From Peribacillus sp044761665 (GTDB lineage Bacteria > Bacillota > Bacilli > Bacillales > DSM-1321), in contig NZ_JBIWCW010000001.1 in the NCBI RefSeq assembly GCF_044761665.1, forward strand, positions 583,307 to 647,306: a stretch of DNA of 64,000 nt, given 5' to 3'. The stretch's first letter is position 1. Each line of letters begins with the position of its first letter. Made by a program: the position numbers and the translations under genes. Shown here piece after piece: positions 51,294 to 60,048 of the stretch. Under the pieces are notes generated by a model. It searched no databases, had not been told where the DNA came from, and saw only the letters and a list, made by a program, of their open reading frames with translations.

Positions 51294-52487
51294 ATGCAAC
51301 AAATGAAGTTTAAATTTAAACATTTCTTGAAAACACAAGGTGCCATTGCTGCCATTTTCATGGGGATTTTCTATTGTCTATGTATGCTCGGCATTTTCTT
51401 ACCCGGTTATACAGCGATTCCAGGGAATATCGACGATTTGCCGATTGCGATTGTCAATGATGATAAGGGTGAATACGGCGAAAAGATTGCCGGTCAATTA
51501 AAAGAAAACTTACCGTTTAAAGAAATAGAGACCGATGTAACAAATAAACAAGCATTAAAAGATCTCAATAAAAATGATTTAGCGTTAGTCGTACACATCC
51601 CGAAAACATTCTCTGCGGATATGCAAAACGGCGAAACATCTTCAAGTATCGACTTTACAATTAATGAAGCAAGCGCGACCGTTGTTTCTTCTTCGATGAC
51701 TTCAATCGTTAAGGAAATCAATAATCAGTTGAGCACACAGTTCTCACAGCAAACCGCTCAAGGCGTATTGATGAACTTCAATCTGCCAGAAGAAAAAGCG
51801 GCTGAAATGGCCAAACAAATCGAAACGGCTTATGCAGGAAATCTAGTTACGATCAATGAAGTGCCAGACGGCATGCATAACAATATGCTGCCAATGTTCT
51901 TAACGATGGCGGGATATGTTGGAGCCATGATCGGTGCCATGCAATTGGTGTCCGCATTTAGACAAAGCCGTGGAAAAGCGAGCAAGACTCGTCTATTCAT
52001 GTATGTACAAATGACTGCCATATTGGTTGCCGTTGTATCGTCACTCGTTGCTTTAGGCATCGCCTATTTAGTCAATGAACCAAGTGGTGACCTGTTCTTC
52101 AGTACGTTAGGTCAACAAATGTTAAATTATATGGTATGTTTCAACTTCACGGCTATATTAGTCTTCTTAGTCGGTGATGGCGGTATGGTGTTAAATATCC
52201 CCATCTTATTAACACAAACGATCGCAAATGGCGCTACGATTTCACGTGATATGATGTACGCACCTTATGAATGGATGAGCTACATTTCACCAATGTACTA
52301 CTCAGTGCAAGCATACTTTGCCAACCTATATGGCAACACTAGTCCTGCTCCATACATTTGGTCCATGGTCGCGGTCGGTCTCGGTGCTATGCTGATCAAT
52401 ATTGTCATCGTCGCATTTGTCCACAAAAAGGTGCCTGTGGATAACCAAGTAGCACAACCTGAAACGGAATCTGGAAAGACTGCTTAA
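51294..52487 (+). CDS. YhgE/Pip-type ABC-2-like membrane protein
   Basis: A 397-residue membrane protein with a basic N-terminus, a first helix (residues about 18-38), a large extracellular part and five C-terminal helices. DLPIAIVNDDKGEYGEKIAG is the YhgE/Pip signature after the first helix. Such proteins resemble ABC-2 exporter permeases and phage infection proteins; function is unsettled. It is followed by a PadR regulator with 53 bp between, so the pair is probably one inducible unit. Confidence 0.85.
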   Translation: MQQMKFKFKHFLKTQGAIAAIFMGIFYCLCMLGIFLPGYTAIPGNIDDLPIAIVNDDKGEYGEKIAGQLKENLPFKEIETDVTNKQALKDLNKNDLALVVHIPKTFSADMQNGETSSSIDFTINEASATVVSSSMTSIVKEINNQLSTQFSQQTAQGVLMNFNLPEEKAAEMAKQIETAYAGNLVTINEVPDGMHNNMLPMFLTMAGYVGAMIGAMQLVSAFRQSRGKASKTRLFMYVQMTAILVAVVSSLVALGIAYLVNEPSGDLFFSTLGQQMLNYMVCFNFTAILVFLVGDGGMVLNIPILLTQTIANGATISRDMMYAPYEWMSYISPMYYSVQAYFANLYGNTSPAPYIWSMVAVGLGAMLINIVIVAFVHKKVPVDNQVAQPETESGKTA

Positions 52488-52540
52488 TGTCCGTTTAGTT
52501 TGCTATAATAAGAATAATTCTTTTTTGAAGGAGCTAAATG

Positions 52541-53086
52541 ATGCCCATTCAAGTTTTCATATTGAGCAAACTGATGGAGGATAACAATTATCCTTATAAG
52601 TTAAAAAAGCAACTTTCAGATCCCATACCCTTCGATCAACTAGGTGGGCTGACAGAAAGTAAACTGTATTATCATTTTGATTCGTTAGTCAAACAAGGCT
52701 TAATCGAGATCGTCGAAATCATTAAAGAAGAACATCGACCAGATAAACAAGTATTCGGGATTACGCCTAAGGGCCGTGAAGAACTTCCGAAAAAAATCTA
52801 CAAGTTGTTTGAAAATGCCAGCTCCATTAGTGATATGGTGGTGGGACTTGCATACCTCAAGTATGCAGACCGTGATAAGGTCGTCGAAATCCTGAAAAAC
52901 AACAAAAGGAAGTTCCTTGCAAAGTGGGAGCAAATTGCGGATTTCGAAAAACAGATGAAGATGAAAAAAGATCAAGATAAAGAAAAGCTAGTGGAATATT
53001 TAGGTGAATACTTTTCATCCAGAGCAGATCACACCATTCACTGGCTTGATGAGGTAATTAAACGGATTCAACAAGGGGAAATTTAA
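52541..53086 (+). CDS. PadR-family transcriptional regulator
   Basis: A 181-residue regulator. The winged helix reads QVFILSKLMEDNNYPYKLKK, QLSDPIPFDQLGGLTESKLY and YHFDSLVKQGLIEIVEIIKE, followed by a PadR-type C-terminal coiled coil for dimerisation (LAKWEQIADFEKQMKMKKDQ). ATG 52541 is preferred over 52538 because AAGGAG sits seven bases away. It lies directly after the YhgE-like membrane protein and probably represses that operon. Confidence 0.88.
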   Translation: MPIQVFILSKLMEDNNYPYKLKKQLSDPIPFDQLGGLTESKLYYHFDSLVKQGLIEIVEIIKEEHRPDKQVFGITPKGREELPKKIYKLFENASSISDMVVGLAYLKYADRDKVVEILKNNKRKFLAKWEQIADFEKQMKMKKDQDKEKLVEYLGEYFSSRADHTIHWLDEVIKRIQQGEI

Positions 53087-53100
53087 AGAATAAGTTCAAT

Positions 53101-53157
53101 AAAAAACTGCACGCTCCATTGTTAGGTGACTTTAACAATGGGCGTGCAGTTTTTTTC
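53101..53157. terminator. Strong bidirectional terminator
   Basis: AAAACTGCACGCTCCATTGTT pairs with AACAATGGGCGTGCAGTTTT; A and T runs flank both sides. Confidence 0.93.
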
Positions 53158-53167
53158 ATTTCCTACT

Positions 53168-54964
53168 CTAATTTTTCGGTAAGTCTAAATTCCTGAACTG
53201 ATCGACAGGAACAATCTCTTCCTCCATGTCCATCACTTTCAAGATGACCCGGTCTCCCACCTTGGTCAAGACTACATCGGACAGTGCTTGAACGGAAGGG
53301 TCAATCGAGAATCTTTTGCTGCTGCCGTCCATGATTAGATAGAACACATACCCACTCGAGAGATTGGCATCGTTGATTCTGACAACTTTCCCCTTGACTT
53401 CTTTCATTTCAAATCCTTTTTGAGGCGTCACGCCATTGACTTTCCCCAAGGAAACAATCAGTTTCTTATAGTTCCGGAAGGCTTCATCTTTGTTTTTCCC
53501 AAAAGCTACTTGAGGATTGTCGCTATTGGCATAGACGATGGCCACCCCTTGGAACTTGCTTCCTTTTGTAACGGGAATCACATAGGTTGGCGCTCCGTAT
53601 ATCGTATAGAAAACACCATTGGTCGCTTTCCATCCTGGATATTTGGACAAAAACTCACTCGCATTGGCATTCGATTTTGCTTCTTTTCCGGTTAATACAG
53701 AGGTCACGCCTTTATAGTACGTCATTTCACCCGTTTTGGCGTTGAATACGCCGTATCCCACCAGCGTTTTCGAGTTTCCTTTTGATTTAGCCCTCGTGAA
53801 ATCGACGACATAAATCAACTCGCCTTTTTCATTAAAGGTGACTTGCATATTATTCTCATTCGGAATCAATACATCTTTTTTCGGACCGATGAGCGATTGG
53901 TTTCTCCATCCGTGAACATATTTCCCCCAATAGCTCCAATATTCAAGTGCGGTTTCTTGGGTGAATGTTCGGTCAATCCACTTTGGCTCTTTTCCTAACG
54001 GATAGAATTTGGTGTTTCCCGTTTCAGGATTCACCAATACCACTCCGTCGACCACAGACCCACTGCGGTATGCCAAATGATGGCCAACCGAAGCTACAAA
54101 GTAAGACTTACCTTCTTCATCCGGCTCAAGGTACGTATCATAAATGATTTTGGTCGGATAGGTCTTACGGATTTGTCTTTCTACATCATAATCCAGGTAT
54201 TGTGAAGGTGCATATACCATCTTCCCTTTCACCGTGCTTGCACCTTTATCCGTCGAAACGGCTGAAATCAGATTATAACCTGGCGTGTACTCAGCTTTTC
54301 CGGCTTTCATGAAGCCATCCATCTCAATCGGAGATGTGTATGTTAATTCGCCATTGATATTGGTCAGACGGTATTCACCTTCTGTGAAATACGACGCGTT
54401 TTGGATCTTATTGATTGCCGCGTCGCCTTTTGCGTCGGCCATTTTCACCGTCACAAGCGGCATGGTTTTGATATCTTGAACTTCCTCTAGTTTATTTTTC
54501 TTTATGACATCGGCTAAATCATGAAGCTTTCCGGCAACCGTGAGCGGATAAAATAGCATGATCACCCATGAAGCAATCAGCAAAAAACCGATTATATAGG
54601 TTGCATGGACATTCCAAGGCGTCTTCACACGCTTCGGATCACCTTGTTTCCGATCCCGTCTTTTTTTGGGTTCTTTACTCTTAGATATGTACAAGCCTGC
54701 ATCTACGATAAGTATCAACCCAAACAATTCGGCCAAGTTTGAAAAGAACGCTGTGGCAGTATGGTCTAGCAGATTAATATCGATCAGGAAAAATAAAAGG
54801 ATAGCGGCAAGTACTAGTCGCAGCACCTGCTCAATGAAAAAGGATCTATCCTTCTTCTTGACTGCTTTGGACCATCGTTGCGGAATGAGGGAAAGCCCCA
54901 ATAAAGCAAATGGAATCTTCGTTGCAATCCCTTTTAAGATAAATACTAGTAATGATAATATCAT
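53168..54964 (-). CDS. Large membrane protein with extracellular beta-rich domain, unknown
   Basis: A 598-residue protein. Four membrane segments lie in the first 140 residues (MILSLLVFILKGIATKIPFA, RLVLAAILLFFLID, LAELFGLILIVDAGLYI and YIIGFLLIASWVIMLFY). Basic linkers (KSKEPKKRRDRKQGDPK) lie between them. About 430 residues follow on one side; they contain repeated beta strands and tryptophan-rich patches (EYWSYWGKYVHGWRNQSLIG). A weakly OB-like tail (KGKVVRINDANLSSGYVFYL) ends it. I do not recognise a family or an active site. GAGGAG lies upstream at a long spacing. Single gene, terminated by the hairpin at 53101. Confidence 0.7.
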   Translation of the reverse strand: MILSLLVFILKGIATKIPFALLGLSLIPQRWSKAVKKKDRSFFIEQVLRLVLAAILLFFLIDINLLDHTATAFFSNLAELFGLILIVDAGLYISKSKEPKKRRDRKQGDPKRVKTPWNVHATYIIGFLLIASWVIMLFYPLTVAGKLHDLADVIKKNKLEEVQDIKTMPLVTVKMADAKGDAAINKIQNASYFTEGEYRLTNINGELTYTSPIEMDGFMKAGKAEYTPGYNLISAVSTDKGASTVKGKMVYAPSQYLDYDVERQIRKTYPTKIIYDTYLEPDEEGKSYFVASVGHHLAYRSGSVVDGVVLVNPETGNTKFYPLGKEPKWIDRTFTQETALEYWSYWGKYVHGWRNQSLIGPKKDVLIPNENNMQVTFNEKGELIYVVDFTRAKSKGNSKTLVGYGVFNAKTGEMTYYKGVTSVLTGKEAKSNANASEFLSKYPGWKATNGVFYTIYGAPTYVIPVTKGSKFQGVAIVYANSDNPQVAFGKNKDEAFRNYKKLIVSLGKVNGVTPQKGFEMKEVKGKVVRINDANLSSGYVFYLIMDGSSKRFSIDPSVQALSDVVLTKVGDRVILKVMDMEEEIVPVDQFRNLDLPKN

Positions 54965-55082
54965 GATTTCTAAAAAACTCCTCTGATGTATTTTTCTATC
55001 TATTCCCTTATTTTAACACAACAAATGTCCCACACCTTCCTCTTCTTCTAACCTATATTTCTTTCTGAAATTTTTTTTCCGG

Positions 55083-55129
55083 GCATGCTACTTTTTCCGT
55101 TTCAAAGTTTATATAGACAGTGAAGATTG
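55083..55129 (+). promoter_or_regulatory. Upstream element A of the replication-like cluster
   Basis: GCATGCTACTTTTTCCGT followed by GTTTATATAGACAGTGAAGATTG within 47 bases; nearly the same 47 bases recur at 55839-55885 before the second gene. Confidence 0.75.
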
Positions 55130-55173
55130 TTCCGTTCGAGGGAGCAAAACTATTAATCTGAGGGGGAATGGAT

Positions 55174-55797
55174 ATGAAGTTTGTCAATCAGCGAAAAACG
55201 GTGATCTTGTACGTGGAGTTGGCCACAAAGATCGGGTTGAATGAGGCAATTGTCCTGCAGCATTTGTCCGCATGCCTGGAAGAAAGCATGTATAAAAGAG
55301 ACGGGCGCTTCTGGGTACAGCATACGTATCAGGAATGGCAAGAGCAGCTTCCGTTTTGGTCACATGGAACGATCAAGCGCATTTTCACCACGCTTGAGAA
55401 GACGGGATATATACGGACGGCCAACTATAACCATTTGAAAATGGACCGGACAAAATGGTACAGCCTTAATTACAGCAAGCTGGCCTCTCTTGATGGTGCG
55501 GTACGAGATGAAATCAAAATCCTTCCTCAAAGTACGGACTCGGTTCCATACAAGGAGATTCTGAAATACTTCCATGATAAAACCAATGCTTCCTACCATC
55601 TCAATACGAGGAGGACGAAAACCTTGATTCAGTCCCGTTTCAACGAAGGCTTTACACTCGCTCATTTCTATCAAGTCATCGATTCCAAGTGTGCCGAGTG
55701 GCTGTACCATCCTTATTATCGTAAATATCTACATCCGGAGACATTATTCGGTCCCCGGTTCGAGACCTACCTGACCCAGATATCTGAATCTCCATGA
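55174..55797 (+). CDS. Winged-helix phage/plasmid replication-type protein
   Basis: A 207-residue protein from ATG 55174 (GAGGGGG upstream). The winged-helix core reads FWVQHTYQEWQEQLPFWSHG, TIKRIFTTLEKTGYIRTANY and NHLKMDRTKWYSLNYSKL. This TYQEW...LPFWS...TIKR...LxxxGYI pattern is common to DnaD-type replication proteins of phages and mobile elements in Firmicutes. The C-terminal part (KTLIQSRFNEGFTLAHFYQV) resembles a phage conserved C-terminal domain. It is the first of three neighbouring genes with a duplicated leader element. Confidence 0.75.
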   Translation: MKFVNQRKTVILYVELATKIGLNEAIVLQHLSACLEESMYKRDGRFWVQHTYQEWQEQLPFWSHGTIKRIFTTLEKTGYIRTANYNHLKMDRTKWYSLNYSKLASLDGAVRDEIKILPQSTDSVPYKEILKYFHDKTNASYHLNTRRTKTLIQSRFNEGFTLAHFYQVIDSKCAEWLYHPYYRKYLHPETLFGPRFETYLTQISESP

Positions 55798-55838
55798 CAA
55801 AATCCGGCTGATCATGATGAAGAATATTTTTTTTGATC

Positions 55839-55885
55839 GCATGCTACTTTTTCCGTCTTAACGTTTATATAGACAGTGAAGATTG
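55839..55885 (+). promoter_or_regulatory. Upstream element B of the replication-like cluster
   Basis: Same 47-base element as at 55083-55129 with about five changes, in the same position relative to a paralogous gene. Confidence 0.75.
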
Positions 55886-55951
55886 ATCCTTTTGATACAC
55901 ACAAATTGAATCCTCGAAAGGTTCAATCCAGGGCATACGGGAGGGATGGAA

Positions 55952-56296
55952 ATGGAATTGGAAACGTTACTGGATCAGGAATATAGCTTGGGATTCAATC
56001 CCGATTTGGCGGCAACGATCGGCTTATCGGAGGCATTGATGTTGGCTCACCTCCACACCTTAATTGAAGCATACGGAGTAGAACGCGACGGAAGGGATTG
56101 GATCGTCCATACCTATCGGCAATTGCATGAACAGCTACCGTTCTGGTCAGAGGCTACGATCAAGCGGACGATTCTCAGTCTTGAAAAAGACGGCTGCCTC
56201 ATTTCGGAAAACTATAACCCATCGAAGATGAACAAAACGAAATGGTACAGCATCTGTTATGAAAAGTATATCGACATGCGCGAAGATGAAGAATGA
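55952..56296 (+). CDS. Short winged-helix paralog of the replication-type protein
   Basis: A 114-residue protein from ATG 55952 (GGGAGGG six bases away). It covers the winged-helix part only: DWIVHTYRQLHEQLPFWSEA, TIKRTILSLEKDGCLISENY and NPSKMNKTKWYSICYEK align with the first protein of the cluster (HTYQEWQEQLPFWSHGTIKR). The C-terminal phage domain is absent. A tandem duplication that included the upstream element best explains the pair. Confidence 0.75.
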   Translation: MELETLLDQEYSLGFNPDLAATIGLSEALMLAHLHTLIEAYGVERDGRDWIVHTYRQLHEQLPFWSEATIKRTILSLEKDGCLISENYNPSKMNKTKWYSICYEKYIDMREDEE

Positions 56297-56359
56297 TTTT
56301 GGATGGATATTAAACCCTGCCCTACTTATGAAGGCGGCCACAAAAGGAGACGAAACCGT

Positions 56360-57766
56360 ATGATTTATGAAGAAACGTACCACTATTTATTGAAACATGT
56401 ATCTTCCACAGAATTTGATACGTGTTTGTACTCCTTGCTGCATAGTGATTGGGATGGGGTCATTCAAAGCCCGCTTCATATGATGGCAAATGGCGTGGGG
56501 ACTTCGGAAAAATATATGAAACAGATCATCCGGAAATTCACTTCGCCAAAAGACGGAAGTCCCCAGATTTTCGTGCCATTTCAACAAGATGGTGAGATGT
56601 TGTACAAGTTCAACCTTGGGCCTACAAGTAACCTGGGCTTTAACTACAAAACCGACCGTTACTGCAAGAAATACCGTTTCTTTTTTCGTGATGCTTTCAA
56701 AGGATTGACGATTTCGGCAAAACGTCTGTTGCTGATGGGCGCTTATCGGATGTCAGTATCAAAGTCGGAAGAAGTGATGTTCGATTATCATGAAATCGTC
56801 TCGGAACCCACTCCCCTTTTCACTAGGCAGCGATTGTTGGAATCGATTGAGACAATTTATCGGGCAGGCTTAGGCGACTTAGTAAAGATTTCTTTCACAT
56901 GCAAGTCTTTTTCCAAAAAAGAATTCATTGTGTTTACCTTTAAAGAAGGAACGCTTGGTGATTTCCTGGAAAATCGTGCCGAGCGGGCAGGTTTGCGCCG
57001 GACGATTTTCGATTCGGGCTTCCCCGGCCATATTAACGATGCCGTTTCCATGGAACTCGAACGGGTCGGAAAATACGTTTTCCGCTCGTTTCTTAAAGAT
57101 GCCAAAAAAACGGATACTCCCAGGGATACTCAAAAAGAACTGCTGACCCTCGCACGCTTCGTTTATTCGCAAGCTCTCAAGAAGTTTGGCAAGGCTTTAC
57201 TTGCCAACAAGCACCTACTAACTGAGCCAAAACAGGCCTCGGCCTATTTAAGCACGATTGTCTATAATGAAACGTTAGAACAAATGGCGAAGTATGCCCA
57301 CAGGGCGGAATCCATCAAATCCCTCCTTGACCGCGAACATTTTCATAAAGAGATTTCCGAGAAGGCACTTGGACGTGAAGTGAACTATATGGAAGTGAGC
57401 CATCATGTCGAACCAATCCGCCTGAAGTTCCAGCAAGCTGACTTCATCCACACGATACTGAATGGCTGGTGCGAGGAGTGGCTCATTTCCCGCGTCAAGA
57501 CGGTGACCGAGGAAGCGGTTGGGGATGTATCCGCAACCGAAAATCCTCATGACCAAAAAAGGACCGCATTCGACTATATCACCACTCTTAGAAATGATAC
57601 ATATGATCAATTGGACAAGCTGCTCGCTTTGATCGAAAAATTCGGGAATGCTGCAGTGGCGCCGTCCACCCAGCTCTATCCACTCACCAAGAAAAGGGAG
57701 ACCATCCAATCCTACTTCGCAATCCATCGAGAACGGCTCGACGCACTTTCCGCATGCTCCTCTTGA
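56360..57766 (+). CDS. Large protein of the replication-like cluster, unknown
   Basis: A 468-residue soluble protein from ATG 56360 (AAGGAG ten bases away; the frame extends upstream without a site). It begins IYEETYHYLLKHVSSTEFDT. Around residues 30-75 a short winged-helix-like block (MANGVGTSEKYMKQIIRKFT) is visible. The rest is mainly helical with no Walker or nuclease motif; the C-terminus is coiled (QLDKLLALIEKFGN). I do not recognise the family. Its position after the two winged-helix proteins suggests one functional unit, perhaps from a mobile replicon. Confidence 0.7.
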   Translation: MIYEETYHYLLKHVSSTEFDTCLYSLLHSDWDGVIQSPLHMMANGVGTSEKYMKQIIRKFTSPKDGSPQIFVPFQQDGEMLYKFNLGPTSNLGFNYKTDRYCKKYRFFFRDAFKGLTISAKRLLLMGAYRMSVSKSEEVMFDYHEIVSEPTPLFTRQRLLESIETIYRAGLGDLVKISFTCKSFSKKEFIVFTFKEGTLGDFLENRAERAGLRRTIFDSGFPGHINDAVSMELERVGKYVFRSFLKDAKKTDTPRDTQKELLTLARFVYSQALKKFGKALLANKHLLTEPKQASAYLSTIVYNETLEQMAKYAHRAESIKSLLDREHFHKEISEKALGREVNYMEVSHHVEPIRLKFQQADFIHTILNGWCEEWLISRVKTVTEEAVGDVSATENPHDQKRTAFDYITTLRNDTYDQLDKLLALIEKFGNAAVAPSTQLYPLTKKRETIQSYFAIHRERLDALSACSS

Positions 57767-57835
57767 AGCAACACTACCTTTAGTAAGCTAGTGTTTTTCC
57801 CCCTGCCCTTTTTTCTCCCTGTCATAGATTAGCCC

Positions 57836-57863
57836 AAAGAGAACGGATACCGTTCTCTTTTTT
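57836..57863 (+). terminator. Terminator of the three-gene cluster
   Basis: AAAGAGAACGG pairs with CCGTTCTCTTT around ATA, followed by T. Confidence 0.93.
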
Positions 57864-57880
57864 GTATCTCCTAAAGCGTC

Positions 57881-58012
57881 TGTGGATAAAAATACTTGGC
57901 TGTGAATTAAAGGATTCGACTTGTGGATTGTGGATAATCGGATGTTGATATTGCCTTGTTGCCTGTGAGTTGTGGATTGTGTATGTGGATAGTGATCCAA
58001 AGCTGTAAATTA
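57881..58012. repeat. Degenerate array with 20-21-bp period (TGTGGATAA-like units)
   Basis: Units begin at 57881, 57901, 57922, 57943, 57964, 57984 and 58004 (TGTGGATAA, TGTGAATTA, TGTGGATTG, TGTTGATAT, TGTGAGTTG, TGTGGATAG, TGTAAATTA). TGTGGATAA at 57881 and again at 57929 equals the DnaA box TTATCCACA reversed. The constant period points to the repeat class rather than to a standard origin. Confidence 0.75.
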
Positions 58013-58267
58013 TGTTTTGAATCGCCCCAAAACCCAGTGATACCAAGGGTTTCCACACGTAGGTTATCTAAGGGTCTAAAGAATGGGTCTGAAAAGAAAG
58101 AACTGAAGAATGTCCTGAATAATCGTTTGAATAAGGAGATGAACCGTCACCCCCTTTAGGACAAAATGAATTCTATTAAGTAACTATTTTCTAAAAGACT
58201 GTTACTATCGGTGATACTAACTGTATAATATTACCAAACACTTAGAGATTTGTTTGGAGGTGTTTAT

Positions 58268-58492
58268 ATGAGATTAAAGAGCTTCTTGGTTACCTTTGGT
58301 TCATTTGCATTGACGACAGGAATGCTCTATCTGTTTGGTCATCTATTCACTATTCCTTCGTTAATGTTCCATATCGATTATACAGTGAACGGAGACGGCT
58401 TCTTCATTTCAGCTGGTTCGTTGGTTCCACTAACGATCGGTTTGATTGTATGTTTATTTGCAGAAAAGATTTATATTAACAAGTTCCGCTAA
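58268..58492 (+). CDS. Small membrane protein with two helices
   Basis: A 74-residue protein from ATG 58268 with GGAGG eight bases upstream. Two helices (residues about 5-28 and 48-66) surround a polar loop (FHIDYTVNGDGFFIS). The same frame extends six residues upstream, but only this start has a good site. Function unknown. Confidence 0.7.
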   Translation: MRLKSFLVTFGSFALTTGMLYLFGHLFTIPSLMFHIDYTVNGDGFFISAGSLVPLTIGLIVCLFAEKIYINKFR

Positions 58493-58671
58493 ATTGGTTC
58501 ATTCCATATGGCTCTTTTCGTAAAAAATTGCTCTAGACAAAGTAGAGAGTTCATTTTCATTTTATGTATATCACTTAACAAACAGGCAGGATTATTGAAC
58601 AAGTTTTATGGACTATAGTGGCAGTAATATTAGTAAAAAGGCTTTATAACAAATAATAGGAGGGGTAGAAT

Positions 58672-59145
58672 ATGAGAAATAATTTTCAAATCTTTGCGTT
58701 ACAAGAGAAGGAGTTTACTAACTTATTTCTAATGAATGAAGAAGAATTAAAAAGTATCGGGGCAGTTAAAATGATTGCAAATGTAAATCCTGGATACCCT
58801 TGTAGGATAAGTTTGAAGGATGCAGAGGTAGGGGAAGAAGTATTCTTACTGAATTACCAGTATCATAATGTTAATTCACCTTATAAAGCAAGTGGCCCTA
58901 TATTTATACGAAAGGAAGCAACTACTGCTAAGCTAGATATAAATGAAATTCCGCAAATGTTACAACATAGGTATTTATCTGTGCGTGGATACAATGCTGA
59001 CTCAATGATTGTAGAAGCAAAGGTTACAGAAGGTGAAAATTTAAGAGAAAATATAGATGAAATTTTTGATAATAAAAAAGTCGATTATATTCACATTCTT
59101 AACGCTAAACCAGGATGCTATAACTGCCTAGTTAATAGAGTGTGA
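58672..59145 (+). CDS. DUF1203-family protein
   Basis: A 157-residue protein with AGGAGG upstream. The family pattern is seen as GYPCRISLKDAEVGEEVFLL, NYQYHNVNSPYKASGPIFIR and LRGY-like LSVRGYNADSMIVEAKVTEG. The C-terminal HILNAKPGCYNCLVNRV contains two Cys. DUF1203 proteins are cytoplasmic and of unknown function. A long palindrome follows the stop. Confidence 0.85.
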   Translation: MRNNFQIFALQEKEFTNLFLMNEEELKSIGAVKMIANVNPGYPCRISLKDAEVGEEVFLLNYQYHNVNSPYKASGPIFIRKEATTAKLDINEIPQMLQHRYLSVRGYNADSMIVEAKVTEGENLRENIDEIFDNKKVDYIHILNAKPGCYNCLVNRV

Positions 59146-59164
59146 AGAAGGAAATGAAAATGTA

Positions 59165-59202
59165 AATTATCCTATAAGTATAATTATACTTATAGGATAA
59201 TT
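59165..59202. terminator. Long perfect palindrome
   Basis: AATTATCCTATAAGTATAA and its mirror TTATACTTATAGGATAATT form a perfect 38-base palindrome. Without a clear T run it is either a weak terminator or a binding site. Confidence 0.55.
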
Positions 59203-59278
59203 GGGTCTAATAAGAGCAAAGAAGACCCGATTCTTCAGCAATTTGGGAGCTTTTATTGAATATTTTGTTAATTGAGCA

Positions 59279-59743
59279 CTATGAATTCTTAACAGAAATT
59301 ATTTTCTTAAAAATAGAAAAGAAGAAAAGGACTGCTGAACCTAACATGAGTAGTGTATATATATTGAAGTAAAAATCATTGGTATACGTGTTTAACCATC
59401 CAAAACGGTATATTCTTGAATCCCTATTTTGTGGGGTACCTCCTAGTTCTTTAATAGAATCCAATACAAATTGATATTCTAAGTAAGAAAAGAGTAGAGT
59501 TACTACCAACGAACAAACGCTAATTAATCTCCACGTACTGAGATTCAACTTTAGGTGCTTTAAATCTCTCCATAGATTTTTTAAGAAAAAGAAGAAAAAA
59601 ACAATGGCAACTGGAAAAAATAAAAAACCAACATTTCCGCCCCCAGTGGTTACATTTGGATCAGTCGTAAATACATTCACGATATAAATAACAATACCAC
59701 TTAAAACTAACCAAAAATAAGATCGTTTTGTTAAAAATCGCAT
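59279..59743 (-). CDS. Integral membrane protein, unknown
   Basis: A 154-residue protein with four helices (about residues 8-24, 40-54, 72-90 and 125-142). GNVGFLFFPVAIVFFFFFLK and the basic cap RSYFWLVLSGIVIYIVNVFT are the main features. No family is recognised and no operon partner is obvious. Confidence 0.6.
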   Translation of the reverse strand: MRFLTKRSYFWLVLSGIVIYIVNVFTTDPNVTTGGGNVGFLFFPVAIVFFFFFLKNLWRDLKHLKLNLSTWRLISVCSLVVTLLFSYLEYQFVLDSIKELGGTPQNRDSRIYRFGWLNTYTNDFYFNIYTLLMLGSAVLFFFSIFKKIISVKNS

Positions 59744-59806
59744 ATATTTTCCTCATTCCTTTAATCTTACTCGTATAGATTGTTGCTTCTAAAATCAAAA
59801 TCTCCA

Positions 59807-59989
59807 TTAATTATATGGTCCCTTTTCTTTTGGATTTTGCGCCTCTAAAAAACTATCTTGTAACCCTTTCATGAACGCCCCTTGCAACTCTTCTTTATAT
59901 GTTGTTAGCTCTTCCTGCGGTACAGGTGCTAATGAATAGCAACCATATTTGAAAAAACAGCCTTTAAAATACTTCTCTCTTTCTATAAA
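59807..59989 (-). pseudogene. Possible decayed small ORF
   Basis: One frame reads FKGCFFKYGCYSLAPVPQEE then LTTYKEELQGAFMKGLQDSF and ends normally, but no start codon is found before the terminator that closes the neighbouring MFS gene. The composition looks coding. It may be the C-terminal rest of a lost gene. Confidence 0.3.
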
Positions 59990-60017
59990 AAAACGCTGAT
60001 GAAAAAAATCAGCGCGT
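59986..60017 (-). terminator. Terminator of the MFS transporter gene
   Basis: ACGCGCTGAT pairs with ATCAGCGT and is followed by T7 on the minus strand. Confidence 0.88.
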
Positions 60018-60048
60018 ACGTGGATATATCAACTATTATATATAAAAA

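Noticed and set aside
57881..57992. Replication origin based on DnaA-box matches
   Set aside because: The matches follow the 20-21-bp period of a degenerate array of the kind also seen at three loci without DnaA-like units; kept only as an open question.
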